Shown: positions 14,201 to 23,181, numbered from the stretch's first letter. The stretch is DNA of 64,000 bases from Littorina saxatilis (GCF_037325665.1 NC_090255.1:29881985-29945984), one strand, 5' to 3'. Made by a program: numbers and translations. Notes: generated by a model from the letters alone, not told the origin.

Positions 14201-17200
14201 TACATACCACACACGACACAAACCAGTCACCTGTTTTTACCCCCCCAAAACCCGTTTACTTTGGATACACACTTTAACTACATACGTGCCGACAAAATGT
14301 TGATCATTGCTTCAATACTTTGAAGCTGTTGCTTGGATAATAACCAGGTAAAATTAGTATTTCGGTGTTCAGTCAAATGTTAAAGTTTCTATCACACACA
14401 ATACACACGCACAGACAGACAAAAGTTAGCATCGCATAGGCTACACTCTTACGTGAGCCAAAAAGAACATTAAAAATGTATTTGTTTAGTTTGAACCCCT
14501 CACAATTTTAAACAGACACGCAAAAACGATCGCAAAGCGAAAGAAAAACTTCACCGTTTTAATCTTCAATAAGTTTAAAGTTGTTCGTTGAGACCAAAAA
14601 CGTCTGTTGACGCTTACACGATCGAGTCTAATTGTGACCCTCCACCACGGAATGAGTCGGATGTCACCTCGCAGGGTTCTGCGCTAAGCCTTATAATATA
14701 ATATATACGTCCGGAGGTGTAAGGTATCATGCCGTGTGAGGATCACCTTAGACACAGGCTTATAACTATAAAAGTTTTCGCTCTTTTCACCGCTGGATAG
14801 AGTTTCAAAATCTCTGTTAGAAAATGTAAAAATATAAAAATCATGCAAAGGTGACATGCGACTCATTCCGTGGTGGAGGGTCACAATTATCATTTTTAAT
14901 GTGTCCAAGTGGACGAATGGTCCGTAAAAGCCTGGCAAGATCGGAGATCATGAGCGGAGCTGTTTGCACGAGAATGAATGTGCCGTTAAGACCCAGTGTG
15001 CAATGCTTCGTGCAACACTGTGTTTACTAGTACTTCTTCTTCTTCTTCTGCGTTCGTGGGCTGAAACTCCCACGTACACTCGTGTTTTTGCACGAGGGGG
15101 ATTTTACGTGTATAACCGTTTTTACCCCGCCATTTTGGCAGCCATACGCTGCTTTCGGAGGAAGCATGCTGGGTATTTTCGTGTTTCTATAACCCACCGA
15201 ACTCTGACATGGATTACAGGATCTTTTCCGTGCGCATTTGGTCTTGTGCTTGCGTGTACGCACGAAGGGGGATAAGCCACTAGCAGGTCTGCACATACGT
15301 TGACCTGGGAGATCGGAAAAATCTCCACCCTTAACCCACCAGGCGGCCACGGCCGGGATTCGAACCCTCGACCTTCCGACTGATTAAGAGGCCGACATCT
15401 TACCACCCAGCCACAGCGCCCGTCGTTTACTAGTACTGTCGCGTTCAAAATGGGTCGTGAGTTCAACCACCCTAACGGTAGCGCTTAATAGTATACTCAC
15501 TGCATGCAGGTAAAGTAGGAGGAACAATAGGAAAATGTGCTTTGTCATGTTGAGATTATTGACGTGAAATGAACCGGAAAAGTTAAATATCTTGTGTCGG
15601 TATTTCTTGCAGATTCGTGACAACACTCCAGGAAAGGAAGAAAGAAAACAAGTCGCGTAAGGCGAAAATACAATATTTAGTCAAGTAGCTGTCGAACTCA
15701 CAGAATGAAACTGAACGCAATGCAACGCAGCAAGACCGTATACTCGTAGTCCACCGCTCACGGCATAGGCAGTGAAATTGACAAGAAGAGCGGGGTAGTG
15801 GTTACGCTATGCTGCATAGCACGCTTTTCTGTACCTCTCTTTGTTTTCGCGTAAGGCGAAAATACAATATTTAGTCAAGTAGCTGCCATTTTTCAGCAAG
15901 ACCGTATACTCGTAGCATCGTCAGTCCACCGCTCATAGCAAAGGCAGTGAAATTGACAAGAAGAGCGGGGTAGTAGTTGCGCTAAGAAGGATAGCACGCT
16001 TTTCTGTACCTCTCTTTGTTTTAACTTTCTGAGCGTGTTTTTAATCCAAACATATCATATCTATATGTTTTTGGAATCAGGAAACGACAAGGAATAAGAT
16101 GAAAGTGTTTTTAAATTGATTTGGACAATTTAATTGTGATAATAATTTTTATATATTTAATTTTCAGAGCTTGTTTTTAATCCGAATATAACATATTTAT
16201 ATGTTTTTGGAATCAGCAAATGATGGAGAATAAGATAAACGTAAATTTGGATCGTTTTATAATTTATTTTTTTTACAATTTTCAGATTTTTAATGACCAA
16301 AGTCATTAATTAATTTTTAAGCCACCAAGCTGAAATGCAATACCGAAGTCCGGGCTTCGTCGAAGATTACTTGACCAAAATTTGAACCAATTTGGTTGAA
16401 AAATGAGGGCGTGACAGTGCCGCCTCAACTTTCACGAAAAGCCGGATATGACGTCATCAGACATTTATCAAAAAAATGAAAAAAAACGTTCGGGGATTTC
16501 ATACCCAGGAACTCTCATGTCAAATTTCATAAAGATCGGTCCAGTAGTTTAGTCTGAATCGCTCTACACACACACAGACACACACACACACGCACACACG
16601 CACATACACCACGACCCTCGTTTCGATTCCCCCTCGATGTTAAAATATTTAGTCAAAACTTGACTAAATATAAAAAGTAAGCCATACGTAAGCTATAGGC
16701 TTGTTGTTGTCTTCATATTTATACATGTATGTAAATTTCATGTACAAGTAAACGGAAATAAAACATTGTTTATAACAAAGAAGGAAAACAAATAAAAACA
16801 CTCGCACAACCTTTCTATACACCACATACGGTGGCAATGGCATGCTTAACTCTCTGAACTTTACAAAGTAATAAAGGTATTGGGCAAAGCTTAATTTTCA
16901 AACGTGTTCCTTATTAAAACCTGAAATAAATAGATAGATCAATAAATCAACACATCAATAAACCAATAAATAACTAAATAGCTCTTGCTAGAACCAAACA
17001 AGCACATCGATCAGTTGAAATCGATCGTCTTCACCTTATGTATTTCCAACTGAACCAAATAGTAGGCTTTGTACAGAATCTTTTTTACATTTAGTCAAAT
17101 GTTTTAACGTAGAGGGGGAAATCGAGACGAGGGTCGTGGTGTATGTGCGTGCGTGCGTGTGTGTGTGTGTGTGTGTGTGTGTCTGTCTGTCTGTGTGTGT

Positions 17201-17883
17201 AGAGCGATTCAGACTAAACTACTGGACCGATCTTTATGAAATTTGATGACGTCATATCCGGCTTTTTGTGAAAGTTGAGGCGGCACTGTCCAAATTTACG
17301 TTCATCTTATTCGCCATCATTTGCTGATTCCAAAAACATATAAATATGTTATATTTGGATTAAAAACAAGCTCTGAAAATTAAATATATAAAAATTATTA
17401 TCAAAATTACATTTTCGAAATCAATTTAAAAACACTTTCATCTTATTCCTTGTCGGTTCCTGATTCCAAAAACATATAGATATGATATGTTTGGATTAAA
17501 AACACGCTCAGAAAGTTAAAACGAAGAGAGGTACAGAAGAGCGTGCTATCCTTCTCAGCGCTCTTCTTGTCAATTTCACTGCCTTTGCCGTGAGCGGTGG
17601 ACTGACGATGCTACGAGTATACGGTCTTGCTGCGTTGCATTGCGTTCAGTTTCATTCTGTGAGTTCGACAGCTACTTGACTAAATGTTGTATTTTCGCCT
17701 TACGCGACTTGTTTTTTTTTTTTGCGCTAAAGTTCCAACTTGTCTTTTCTCTGTTTCAAGAGGAAGCACATGTCTATATAATAAACTGATACAAGAAGAC
17801 TCACCAAAACTCAGTTTCAGCAACAACGCGCAGAGAAGAGGAAACAGACGACAAAACAGCCGTCTCAACGGACACCTAGCCAT
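102..17883 (-). CDS. Secreted antistasin-peroxidase gene, whole span (10 coding exons)
   Basis: Ten exons on the minus strand, from 17805-17883 down to 102-208, join with every intron phase matching. They give one reading of 456 codons including the stop (about 455 residues). Order: hydrophobic signal peptide (about 1-26), one antistasin-type cysteine module (about 27-68), then the animal haem peroxidase (An_peroxidase) fold starting at its PRENVN segment. The REHNR segment (catalytic Arg), the FRFGHSM segment (proximal haem His), ALNIQRG and DIDVFTG are all present. The usual N-terminal third of the domain, with the distal His and most of the calcium site, is not found. The intron where it would be expected holds a 200-N gap, so exons could be hidden there. 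By family, peroxidases oxidise halides, phenols or tyrosines outside the cell; whether this one is active is unknown. Introns are packed with repeats and a tRNA gene. Confidence 0.8.
297..609 (+). repeat. tRNA-headed SINE
   Basis: A tRNA-like head with A and B boxes (B box ggttcgaacc near 350) is followed by a roughly 200-bp body and a (caaa)n tail after ggctgggcgttaag. A 12-bp target-site duplication, atctatgtaaag, flanks it at 285-296 and 610-621. The anticodon loop lacks the normal T33, so the head is not a working tRNA. The element sits inside peroxidase intron 9. Confidence 0.8.
1015..1184 (-). CDS. Peroxidase gene, penultimate exon
   Basis: Between acceptor tgtttcag (above 1184) and donor gtcagt (1014-1009) the exon reads DVNDIDVFTGSM, then EGAIVGPTIACILARQF and GDRFYFEAF. 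This is the conserved stretch near the end of An_peroxidase domains (DIDLFTGG, GPTFACII.RQF, GDRFW). It enters in phase 2 and leaves in phase 1, matching both neighbours. Confidence 0.85.
1185..1707 (-). other. Intron sequence, no feature seen
   Basis: Part of the intron between exons 1015-1184 and 3864-3984. Apart from AT-rich sequence and short A/T runs I see no gene, repeat boundary or RNA signal. Confidence 0.5.
1708..1999. repeat. Family D inverted-repeat element (ggtgtggttacgg subfamily)
   Basis: A short element whose ends are inverted copies: aaataggtgtggttacggta on the left and gttaccttaaccacac on the right, with an AT-rich centre. Same subfamily at 28209-29226 and 62843-63142; a sister subfamily with ends agtctgtttacggtaac is at 9318, 54640 and 57057. 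No coding capacity, so it looks like a MITE. Confidence 0.7.
2000..2900 (+). repeat. Family A interspersed element, full-length copy
   Basis: Begins with a palindromic tttagtcaa/ttgactaaa end followed by gggggaatcgaaacgagg and a (GT)n run. It ends with gttcgacagctacttgact, aaatattg and cgccttacgcgacttg. Other copies: 15651-16676, 17085-17712, 20149-20763, 27330-28208, 31508-32388, 32389-33672, plus a scrap near 60765. No protein is encoded; short open frames recur only because the copies are alike. Probably a non-autonomous DNA element. Confidence 0.75.
3240..3312 (+). tRNA. tRNA-Arg (anticodon TCT)
   Basis: A 73-nt cloverleaf with acceptor arms GTCCCCG and CGGGGAT. The D arm carries the A box tagcgcagtgg, the anticodon arm is CTGGA-CTTCTAA-TCCAG (anticodon TCT), and the T arm has the B box GGTTCGAATCC. 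There is no intron, and a run of T for Pol III termination starts at 3315. All stems pair, unlike the SINE heads nearby. It lies inside a peroxidase intron on the opposite strand. Confidence 0.92.
3412..3655. repeat. Tandem repeat, ~90-bp unit, about 2.7 copies
   Basis: The block ttcaataacgttttgtatat ... actctgcccgccgttgttaa recurs at about 3412, 3501 and 3600 with small changes. Non-coding. Confidence 0.7.
3864..3984 (-). CDS. Peroxidase gene exon (RDHGLPSY segment)
   Basis: Acceptor atgaacag and donor gttggt bound an exon reading RDHGLPSYPRFRQACGL and then AGRDLAQIY. RDHGxPxYxxxRxxCGL is a hallmark of animal peroxidases, directly after ALNIQRG. Phase 1 in, phase 2 out, fitting 4629-4810 and 1015-1184. 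Confidence 0.87.
4008..4375. repeat. Pentanucleotide arrays (gatac)n and (aatac)n
   Basis: Two arrays, about 4012-4168 and 4270-4375, drift from gatac to aatac units and are separated by about 100 bp of ordinary sequence. Both are preceded by a similar short block (cacacgcc or taggcctg followed by tcgg and a gtggata/gtgaata-like string), which suggests the whole block was duplicated. Confidence 0.8.
4629..4810 (-). CDS. Peroxidase gene exon (ALNIQRG segment)
   Basis: Acceptor tgtctaacag; donor gtgaga. The exon reads FEVYDNLHHITYGLINATG, then VDRHFVREITNHLF and GLDLVALNIQRG. These match the An_peroxidase block VDRFFxEEVTNHLF...GLDLxALNIQRGRDHG. Phase 2 in, phase 1 out. Confidence 0.88.
5164..6021. 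repeat. Element related to family C, rich in ccttgacctt
   Basis: Starts with caagaagggcaaagcccata next to gactcacatgc. It ends with gacggacg-rich inverted repeats and actcacttttgcttcgcatg/cgagtca. The layout matches the family C copies at 18718 and 28454 (caagaagagcaaacgctcg start, ggccggacggcc and gagtcacttttt end). The body is crowded with ccttgacctt on both strands. No protein. Confidence 0.6.
6331..6840 (+). repeat. Long tRNA-headed SINE (copy 1)
   Basis: The head ggctggccgagtggtaacgc with B box gagttcgaccc is followed by a ~430-bp body ending cctcatattgattgattga. A second copy lies at 59665-60185, over 90% alike by eye. Both are on the plus strand and include the (aaat/aaaat)n stretch and the ctgcgcttagaactgtac segment. 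Confidence 0.8.
6870..7034 (-). CDS. Peroxidase gene exon with the proximal haem histidine
   Basis: Acceptor ctgaccttcag; donor gtgagt. The exon reads YGLNTGRVMMYNSGIDPRI, then STSAFRFGHSMIPESF and LLRDLFNKP. The His in FRFGHS is the proximal haem ligand of animal peroxidases. Phase 2 on both sides, matching 7535-7751 and 4629-4810. Confidence 0.9.
7128..7525. repeat. Degenerate (gtctc/gtccc)n pentamer satellite
   Basis: About 400 bp made of cgtcc, cgtct and cgttt units in period 5. It ends nine bases below the exon at 7535-7751, so it fills the intron right up to that exon's donor. Open frames of 150-219 codons here are by-products of a period-5 repeat without stops. Confidence 0.85.
7535..7751 (-). 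CDS. Peroxidase gene exon with the REHNR motif
   Basis: Acceptor cgtaccag; donor gtatga. The exon reads DERVNEQPGLTAMHTVFM, REHNRIA, then CRAIVGAVLQNILYGQWL and PHVLGP. NEQxxLTxMHTxFxREHNRIA contains the catalytic Arg and Glu of animal peroxidases. Phase 1 in, phase 2 out. Confidence 0.93.
7752..8407 (-). other. Intron, (tcaa)n-rich start, otherwise nothing seen
   Basis: Short run of tcaatcaa-type repeats at about 7765-7860, then unremarkable sequence with a C-run near 8350. No gene or element boundary seen. Confidence 0.5.
8408..8503 (-). CDS. Peroxidase gene exon (small, 96 bp)
   Basis: Acceptor gtgtggccag; donor gtactc. It reads MYLKTFNGAFLPRDTQDSC, then SDPCFVAG. This fits the LLP...C...CFxAGDxRVNEQ region of peroxidases and joins both neighbours in phase 1. 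It is too short to stand out as an open frame; it was found by phase and motif. Confidence 0.85.
8684..9010 (+). repeat. Degraded SINE related to the cttcttctgcgttcg family
   Basis: A tRNA-like stretch (gtagaggcgctggctttaca) is followed by the family's cagagtcaactttg, cagactctcctcggtgtccg and acacccccgtgtg segments, then a diverged 3' part. Compare 58238-58613, 22552-22923 and 61560-61640. Confidence 0.6.
9318..9560. repeat. Family D element (agtctgtttacgg subfamily)
   Basis: Ends aggtatgtttacggtaacat and ataccgtaaacagactattt are inverted copies around an A/T-rich core. Sister copies at 54640-54890 and 57057-57302. Confidence 0.65.
9966..10070 (-). CDS. Peroxidase gene exon (PRENVNSVTAFVDGS)
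   Basis: Acceptor tgtattccag; donor gtatga. It reads PRENVNSVTAFVDGSAIYGS, then DEHMRQIREN. This matches the PREQxNxxTAFxDGSxxYGS block about 200 residues into a normal An_peroxidase domain. It takes phase 1 from the antistasin exon 11347-11472 and gives phase 1 to 8408-8503. Confidence 0.9.
10130..10305 (+). repeat. SINE body fragment
   Basis: Carries gaccaaatgcgcacgg, aaaagatcctgtaatccatg and gtatggct..cctaaatggcgg from the 3' body of the cttcttctgcgttcg SINE family. The head is missing and the 3' end runs into (AC)n and the gap. Confidence 0.65.
10306..10525. other. (AC)n run and 200-N assembly gap
   Basis: About 20 bp of (AC)n lead into N from 10326 to 10525. The round size suggests a gap of unknown true length, probably caused by the dinucleotide run. 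It lies in the intron between the antistasin exon and the first recognised peroxidase exon, so missing exons could be here. Confidence 0.9.
10875..11295. repeat. Long (AC)n microsatellite with inserted cagacaga blocks
   Basis: Over 400 bp of (CA)n with short interruptions; the block catatacagacagacagaca occurs twice. Open frames of His-Thr or Val-Cys here are artefacts. Confidence 0.95.
11347..11472 (-). CDS. Peroxidase gene exon: antistasin-type cysteine module
   Basis: Acceptor ctgatttgtcag; donor gtaact. It reads RVAEGMRCDLRPCATDLYMQ, CPYGLQRDTMGCDMCACRP. The spacing C-x4-C-x6-C-x8-GC-x2-C-x-C fits antistasin/hirustasin-like inhibitor modules, which carry six or more cysteines in pairs. 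Its phase 1 start fits the signal-peptide exon 17805-17883 and its phase 1 end fits 9966-10070, so it sits between secretion signal and peroxidase. In the family, such modules inhibit serine proteases; that role here is inference. Confidence 0.75.
11721..11919. repeat. 32-bp minisatellite, six copies
   Basis: Unit ccagatatcaacactcaaat actctaacaagg, nearly perfect, followed by a break at gaaggtgggg. Intron or upstream region of the peroxidase gene. Confidence 0.9.
12014..13629. mobile_element. TTAA-flanked MITE with expanded right end (piggyBac type)
   Basis: TTAA at 12010-12013 and 13630-13633 flanks ends AGGCACAGTAAGCCTCCCG / cgggaggcttactgtgcct. A 5' duplication places a second start of the terminal segment at 12247. 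Between the ends lie the inverted segments also seen in the 815-bp copy at 55067-55881. The right terminal segment has been multiplied into a 48-bp array (12999-13626). No transposase is encoded. Confidence 0.8.
12999..13626 (+). repeat. 48-bp tandem array built from a MITE terminal repeat
   Basis: Thirteen units of gtgtgtaaaagcctgaccgt ... gtttacgggaggcttact, nearly identical. 48 is a multiple of three, so it gives a 228-codon open frame with a 16-residue period. I read this as non-coding, because the unit is exactly the subterminal inverted repeat of the MITE it sits in. Confidence 0.9.
14629..14889. mobile_element. 261-bp MITE with ~40-bp terminal inverted repeats
   Basis: Ends taattgtgaccctccaccac and gtggtggagggtcacaatta are inverted copies extending through ggaatgagtcg and gtcacct. 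The ta at each end could be a TA target duplication. The AT-rich core has no gene. Confidence 0.8.
15035..15424 (-). repeat. SINE, minus strand, with 13-bp target duplication
   Basis: gtttactagtact at 15022-15034 and 15425-15437 flanks the element. On its own strand it has a tRNA-like head (ctgtggctgggtggtaagat, B box gggttcgaatccc). The body ends aacgcagaagaagaagaag. The body is shared with 22552-22923 and 58238-58613, but the head differs from theirs. Confidence 0.9.
15651..16676 (-). repeat. Family A copies: 198-bp partial plus full copy in tandem
   Basis: A 5'-truncated copy (15651-15848) abuts a full copy (15849-16676), both minus strand. Each starts with the tcgcgtaaggcgaaaatac terminus. 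The full copy ends in the tgactaaatataaaaa palindrome. Confidence 0.75.
17085..17712 (+). repeat. Family A copy with internal deletion
   Basis: Starts ttagtcaaatgttttaacgt, lacks much of the central part after gaggcggcactgtc, and ends tattttcgccttacgcgact. It lies about 90 bp below the donor of the peroxidase signal-peptide exon, in the first intron. Confidence 0.7.
17805..17883 (-). CDS. Peroxidase gene, first coding exon (signal peptide)
   Basis: ATG at 17881-17883 opens MARCPLRRLFCRLFPLL and a run CALLLKLSF, ending at a strong donor gtgagt in phase 1. Basic start, then hydrophobic core: a typical secretion signal. Phase 1 joins directly to the antistasin exon at 11472, and the full reading to the stop at 102 is open. 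Assignment to this gene rests on phase, strand and the fit of a secretion signal to a peroxidase. An upstream in-frame GTG exists, but ATG is the likelier start. Confidence 0.6.
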
Positions 17884-18595
17884 AGCGGCCACTGTGTCGA
17901 GTCTTTATTCCTCTTTGTTTCTACTCCTCCTCCTCCTCCTTAGTCTTCCTTCTGTGTGTCTGTATTCCTCCAAAACAGTTTCCGTCCCTCGTGCTACCTC
18001 CTCAGTTTGTGGTACGATCTGTGTCGGATGAGTGTGTGTGTTTCTGCAAAGAGTGTTGGCTTGCCACGTGGGCAGTTAAGGCGATAGATACCAACCAATG
18101 ATCTGTTCATTAATCTGTCTGTCTGTTGGCTTGTTTGTTTGTTTGTTAGTGTTTGTTTCTTTTTTTTTCTTTTCTTTTTTTCTTTCTTTCTTTCTTTCTT
18201 TCTGCCTTCCTTTGTTTGTTTGTTAGTTTGTTTCTTTATTCCAAGAGCCATTTTTTGGTGACGTTCAGGTTTAGTGTTCCAAATTAAAGAACATGCATTG
18301 TTGCAAAGAACCAAATGTCTGTTCTTGAATTAAAAGATGTTGAGATAATCAGACTCTGCTTGGTCTTATTAATCAGGTAACTAAGGGCTTCAGACGATTG
18401 AAAATCAAGTTTCTTTGGGAACACAGGCTACATTTTAAGTTATTTCTAATATGCTGACTGTTAAAACTGACGTGACCTCTATCGCCTTAAGATGGCAAAG
18501 CCTACCCCTCAAGATATCGAGAAAGAGCTTTTGTCACAAATTGTCATGCTGTGAAAATGGATGATTTCTGTTGCCGTGAAACAGACTTTCTTTTC
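17884..18595. other. Upstream region of the peroxidase gene
   Basis: Holds pyrimidine-rich stretches (ctcctcctcc near 17925; (tttc)n and (tttg)n at 18125-18235). The promoter and 5' UTR should be here, but no TATA box or other clear element can be called by eye. Confidence 0.4.
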
Positions 18596-19630
18596 TTTAT
18601 TTGGTGTTTAACGGAGTCGTTTTCAACCGTTCAAGGTTATATCACGACGGGGAAAGGGGTGAGATGGGATAGAGCCACTTGTTAATTGTTTCTTGTTCAC
18701 AAAAGCACTAATCAAACAAGAAGAGCAAACGCTCGATCGAGTCACTTTCGCAGTTCTGAATATTATATGAGGCATCAGATGGACAGGAAGAAATTGCTAT
18801 TCACAACACAATGAGTCACGTTCACATAAAATTTGAGCCCGGTCACTTTTATAGTTTCCGAGAAAAGCCCAACGTTAAGTTGTGTGTTGCCGAACAGAAA
18901 AGGCTAGTTATCTCCCTTGTTTTTCTGATAACGTTCGTAAAAGGCTACAGATGTAAATACTTTGATGTAAAGAATAATCCTACAAAGTTTCAATCACATC
19001 CGATAAACTTTGTCAAAGATATAAAATGTCTAATTTTTCCTTTGACGCTGACCTGTGACCTTGAAAAAGGTCAAAGGTCAACGAAACCATCGTTAAAGTG
19101 TAGAGGTCATTGGAGGTCACGACTAAACAAAATATGAGCCCGATCGCTTTGACAGTTTCCGAGAAAAGTCCAACGTTAAGGTGGTGTCTACGGACGGCCG
19201 GCCGGACGGCCGGCCGGACAGACTAACACTGACCGATTACATAGAGTCACTTTTTCTCAAGTGACTCAAAAACAATTGCTCCAAGGGCTTGCAACGTACG
19301 TGTCAATATTTGACCTTACTGGGAGAATGCAAGGACTTAACATTTCTTACATACTGCTTTACAAACATTGACTATATTCTATACAAGAAACACTTAACAA
19401 GGATAAAAGGAGAAACAGAATCCGTTAGTCGCCTCTTACGACATGCTGGGGAGCATCGGGTAAATTCTTAAGGACTTAACATTTCTTACATACTGCTTTA
19501 CAAACATTGACTATATTCTATACAAGAAACACTTAACAAGGATAAAAGGAGAAACAGAATCCGTTAGTCGCCTCTTACGACATGCTGGGGAGCATCGGGT
19601 AAATTCTTCCCCCTAACCCGCGGCCGGGGG
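18596..19630 (-). repeat. SINE B copy, interrupted by family C and internally duplicated
   Basis: Minus-strand copy of the SINE whose 3' end is aacgacgttaaacaccaaat(aaag)n; sister copies at 30744-31101 and 58699-59117. A family C element (18718-19268) has inserted after gcactaatcaa. A ~138-bp stretch (aggacttaacatttcttaca ... gggtaaattctt) is repeated twice, at 19333 and 19471. Confidence 0.75.
18718..19268. repeat. Family C element
   Basis: Starts acaagaagagcaaacgctcg atcgagtcact and ends ggccggacggccggccgg then gagtcactttttctcaagtg. A second copy, nearly identical for the first 380 bp, is at 28454-29158. Both contain the same 108-codon open frame, explained by DNA identity. Confidence 0.75.
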
Positions 19631-20148
19631 GTGTGAAACAGACTGAGTAACCTGGTCCACAGAGACAATAGTCATTTTAGCTCTGCGTTCGTATGAGTGG
19701 GCGTGTGTTTGTTGGTAGGGATGTGTGTGTGTGTGTGTGTGTGAGTGTGTGTGTGTCTGTGTGTGTGTGTGTTTGTGCGTGTGTGCATGGCGTACATGCA
19801 TGCGTGCGGCCGTGTACATTTTTGTGTTTCACCGTGAAACTACGTCTCTATTTTCGTTGCCATGGTATAGGGACATAATAGATGACCTACTCAGGCCGGC
19901 TTTGCGCTGGACGCATCACAGACAAACTCACACATTAAATTAATCTTTGGGTTTAGTGGAATGGCGACCCAGTGACTTCAACCGATGCATATAATGGGAT
20001 TTTCTGCCCAAGGTTCCACGGAGAAACGCCGCGGCTTTAAACAATCTGAGAAACAAAGGGATGTAAGCGCTTTAAATAAATGCGACATGCGCAACAAGAG
20101 TAAGTGAGAGTTATTCAGAACCAATCACCTGGCACCTGAGACTATAAC

Positions 20149-20763
20149 AAGTCGCGTGAAGCGAAATTAATACATACAGTCAAACAATCACACTCACATA
20201 ATGGTACACTGAAACGCACGTACTGCATTTCACGAGAAAAAAAAGATAGTCCGGCCGTGCAAAGCTTGTTTTTAATCCAAACATAACATATTGGTATGTT
20301 TTTGAAATCAGGAAATGATAAAGAATAGGATGGAATCATTTCTTTAAACGATTACTAAAAGTTTAATTTCAATTAAAATGTTCAGATTTTTAATGACCCA
20401 ACTCATTATTTAATTATTAAGCTTCCACATTGAAATGCAATCCCATAGTCCGGGCCTTCGTCGAAGATTGTTTGACCAAAATTGCAATCAATTTAATAGA
20501 AACTTGAAATGAGGGCGTGGCAGTGCCGCCTCAACGTTCACTACAAGACGGATATGACATCATAAAAAAATGAGGGGAACTCTGGGGATATCATACCCAG
20601 GAACTCCGGCATGTGAAGTTTCATGAAGATCGGTCCAGTAGTTTTCTCGGAATCGCTCTACACACACACACACAAACACGCACACACACACATTCACCAC
20701 AACCTAGTCGATATTCCCAGTCTATGTTAAAACATTCAGTCCAAACTTGACTAAATGTAAAAA
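20149..20763 (-). repeat. Old family A copy
   Basis: Recognisable by caagtcgcgtgaagcgaaat at one end, gtcgaagattgtttgacc in the middle and cttgactaaatgtaaaaag at the other, but much diverged and shortened. It is followed by a (GT)n-rich stretch to about 20960. Confidence 0.65.
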
Positions 20764-20989
20764 GCATTGAGATAGACAAGCGATAGTTTGGTGAGAGAAA
20801 TAGAGGAGAGGTGTGTGTGCGTGTATACGTGTGTGTGTGTGTGGGCGTGTGTGCAAGCGTGCGTGAATGTGTGTGCGCACGAATGTGTGTGTGTGTGTGT
20901 CCACTCACGCGTGCGTGCGCGTGTGTATATCCGTCGGCGCCGTGCGCGCGTGACTGCGTACATGTATGCGTTTGAGTGCCATGCTTTGA

Positions 20990-21741
20990 ACTTATTCCAA
21001 TTCAGATTCTCCTACCGTGAATAAATTTTCTTTGGAAACAAAAAAACCGCACCAACTCTCTAAAAAATCGAAGTACACTTTTCATCATCAGTACCATATC
21101 ACCCCATCGTGTGTCACCAATCGAAATTCGCATAATGGTCGTTACACAGGCAACCAGGGTGGCAGATCAGTGGGGTACAAATCCTTCAGTTTTGGCAATG
21201 GTCGTGGAATGTTTCAACTGCAAGTGTCATCTACCATTATTTTACGCGGTCCATCTATGCTAGTATTGTTGTACGATAGAAACCCCTTTTTAAGACCTTA
21301 GGAAAATTTAAGACTCCCCTCCCTTCCATTTTTTAAGACCTTGTTTTTTCAGATTTTCTGTTCATAACTTTTGTAAATTCACCATTCAGATTCTCTCCTT
21401 TTTAAAAAGCTGATTTTGTCATATGTTGGAGGTTTCACAGAGGGGTTCACCGCATTGTTAAGACATGTTAACTGCTCTGAAGTAGTAATTTGACTAGTTT
21501 AAACGTGAAACTGTTGTCTGTTTTAAGCAACTGGGTAACATACCAGTATCTTTTCCTTGGTGTGTCAGTCTACCAGTCATGATTCAGATTTTGGCTTTTT
21601 TTTCCCATTTCATTGTCTAGTACAATATTGCGTGTGTGTTAGTGTGTGTTTGTGTGTGCGTGTATGCTTTTGCCCAAGAATGATTCAGCCTTTTTCTTCA
21701 ATTCTTGGATAGGGAGATAGATACAAAGAAGGATACATAGA
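20990..21741. other. Intergenic sequence, no feature seen
   Basis: Between the peroxidase and FAXC-like genes. AT-rich, with scraps of the ttttaagacc (family E) element around 21290-21340. Nothing else recognised. Confidence 0.4.
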
Positions 21742-22110
21742 TAGAACAAGAACAAGAACAAGAACAAATCTTTAATTGTCTAAGGCCACAGCCCCTTACA
21801 ATAATGGTTAAAATAACAGCAATAGTATCTGCACAGTTATAAATTATAGTCACGCATAAAATTCAACAAATACATTAAGACCCTAATGACATGTCACTGA
21901 ACCTGATTTATAAGGGTTGTCTCTTCTGTAACATGAAGAACACAAATCTGCTGAAGCTGTTCATCACATTATCCTCATTACTGCCACAGAAATACATAGG
22001 ATACATAGATAGATAGACGAAGACATAAAAACCATGAGAGATATAAACAATAACACATTGTGATTTACACACAATTTCACCGTATGTACATTCCATACAC
22101 CCATTCATAA
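21742..22110 (-). repeat. Probable LINE 3' end
   Basis: On the minus strand an open stretch NEDNVMNSFSRFVFFM, LQKRQPL-stop is followed by ~190 bp and a (ttgttc)n tail (21742-21765). Terminal (ttgttc)n or similar hexamer tails and a short basic ORF2 end are typical of some LINE clades. No reverse transcriptase domain lies upstream, so it is a 5'-truncated copy. Identification is tentative. Confidence 0.4.
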
Positions 22111-22551
22111 TTCTTCAGGCATAGCAATAACAACAAAGAGCACAATTATTCATCACACTGAAACATAACCAGAAACCTTCAATTCTGTTCTTTTTATTTG
22201 GAAAAAAAGTAAATAATTTGGAATATCACAACCTGAAAGCTAAATCAATGGCACAGCTGATTCTTGTAAGTAAATAATCTGAAATATTGCAAACTTGAAA
22301 TCTATGAAAAAGTTGCTTTGTTTCTATAGCACAGCTATATTCTTTTATACACAATAAAAAAATTAAAACATCTGATTAATATGATTGCAAAACGTTTCTA
22401 TCACATACATCAAACTTGATTTTTCACTCCATTCTGCTCAGTGCAGTGGAACCCACTTTTAAGACCCCCCCCCCCCCCCCCCCCCCCCAATTTAAGAGTC
22501 CCTCCTTTTCAAGACCTTGTTTTCTCAGACTTTTTGTTCATAACCTCTGTC

Positions 22552-22923
22552 TTCTTCTTCTTCTTCTGCGTTCGTGGGCTGAAACTCCCACTCGTGTTTT
22601 TTGCACGAGTGGAATTTTACGTGTATGACCGTTTTTACCCCGCCATTTAGGCAGCCATACGCCGTTTTCGGAGGAAGCATGCTGGGTATTTTCGTGTTTC
22701 TATAACCCATCGTACTCTGACATGGATTACAGGATCTTTTTCGTTGCGCACTTGGTCTTGTGCTTGCGTGTACACACGGGGGTGTTCGGACGCCGAGGAG
22801 AGTCTGCACACAAAGTTGACTCTGAGAAATAAATCTCTCGCCGAACGTGGGGACGAACTCACGCTGACAGCGGCCAACTGGATACAAATCCAGCGCGCTA
22901 CCGACTGAGCTACATCCCCGCCC
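22552..22923 (-). repeat. SINE, minus strand, with 13-bp target duplication
   Basis: cataacctctgtc at 22539-22551 and 22924-22936 flanks it. On its own strand: head gatgtagctcagtcggtagg, body, end aacgcagaagaagaagaag. It sits inside an older family E (ttttaagactccc) element, whose left part includes a long C run at 22465-22488. Confidence 0.92.
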
Positions 22924-23181
22924 CATAACCTCTGTCAAATGACCCCCATTTTAAGACTCCCTCCTTTTTACACCTCGGCATAATACGGGGCGTTTAGGTT
23001 TCACTCAGCCTGTCTCATGTCTGTTTATCTCTCCGTCTGTCCCTTTCTTTCGACTTGTACCTCTGGTACTTGAGTCGATTGAGCTGAAATTTGGTGTGTA
23101 GCTTGTTAAGACCCGATTTTATCACAATGTTTGAGATCTGTCTGTCTGTTTCTTTGGACTCATATCTCTGGTACTTATGGG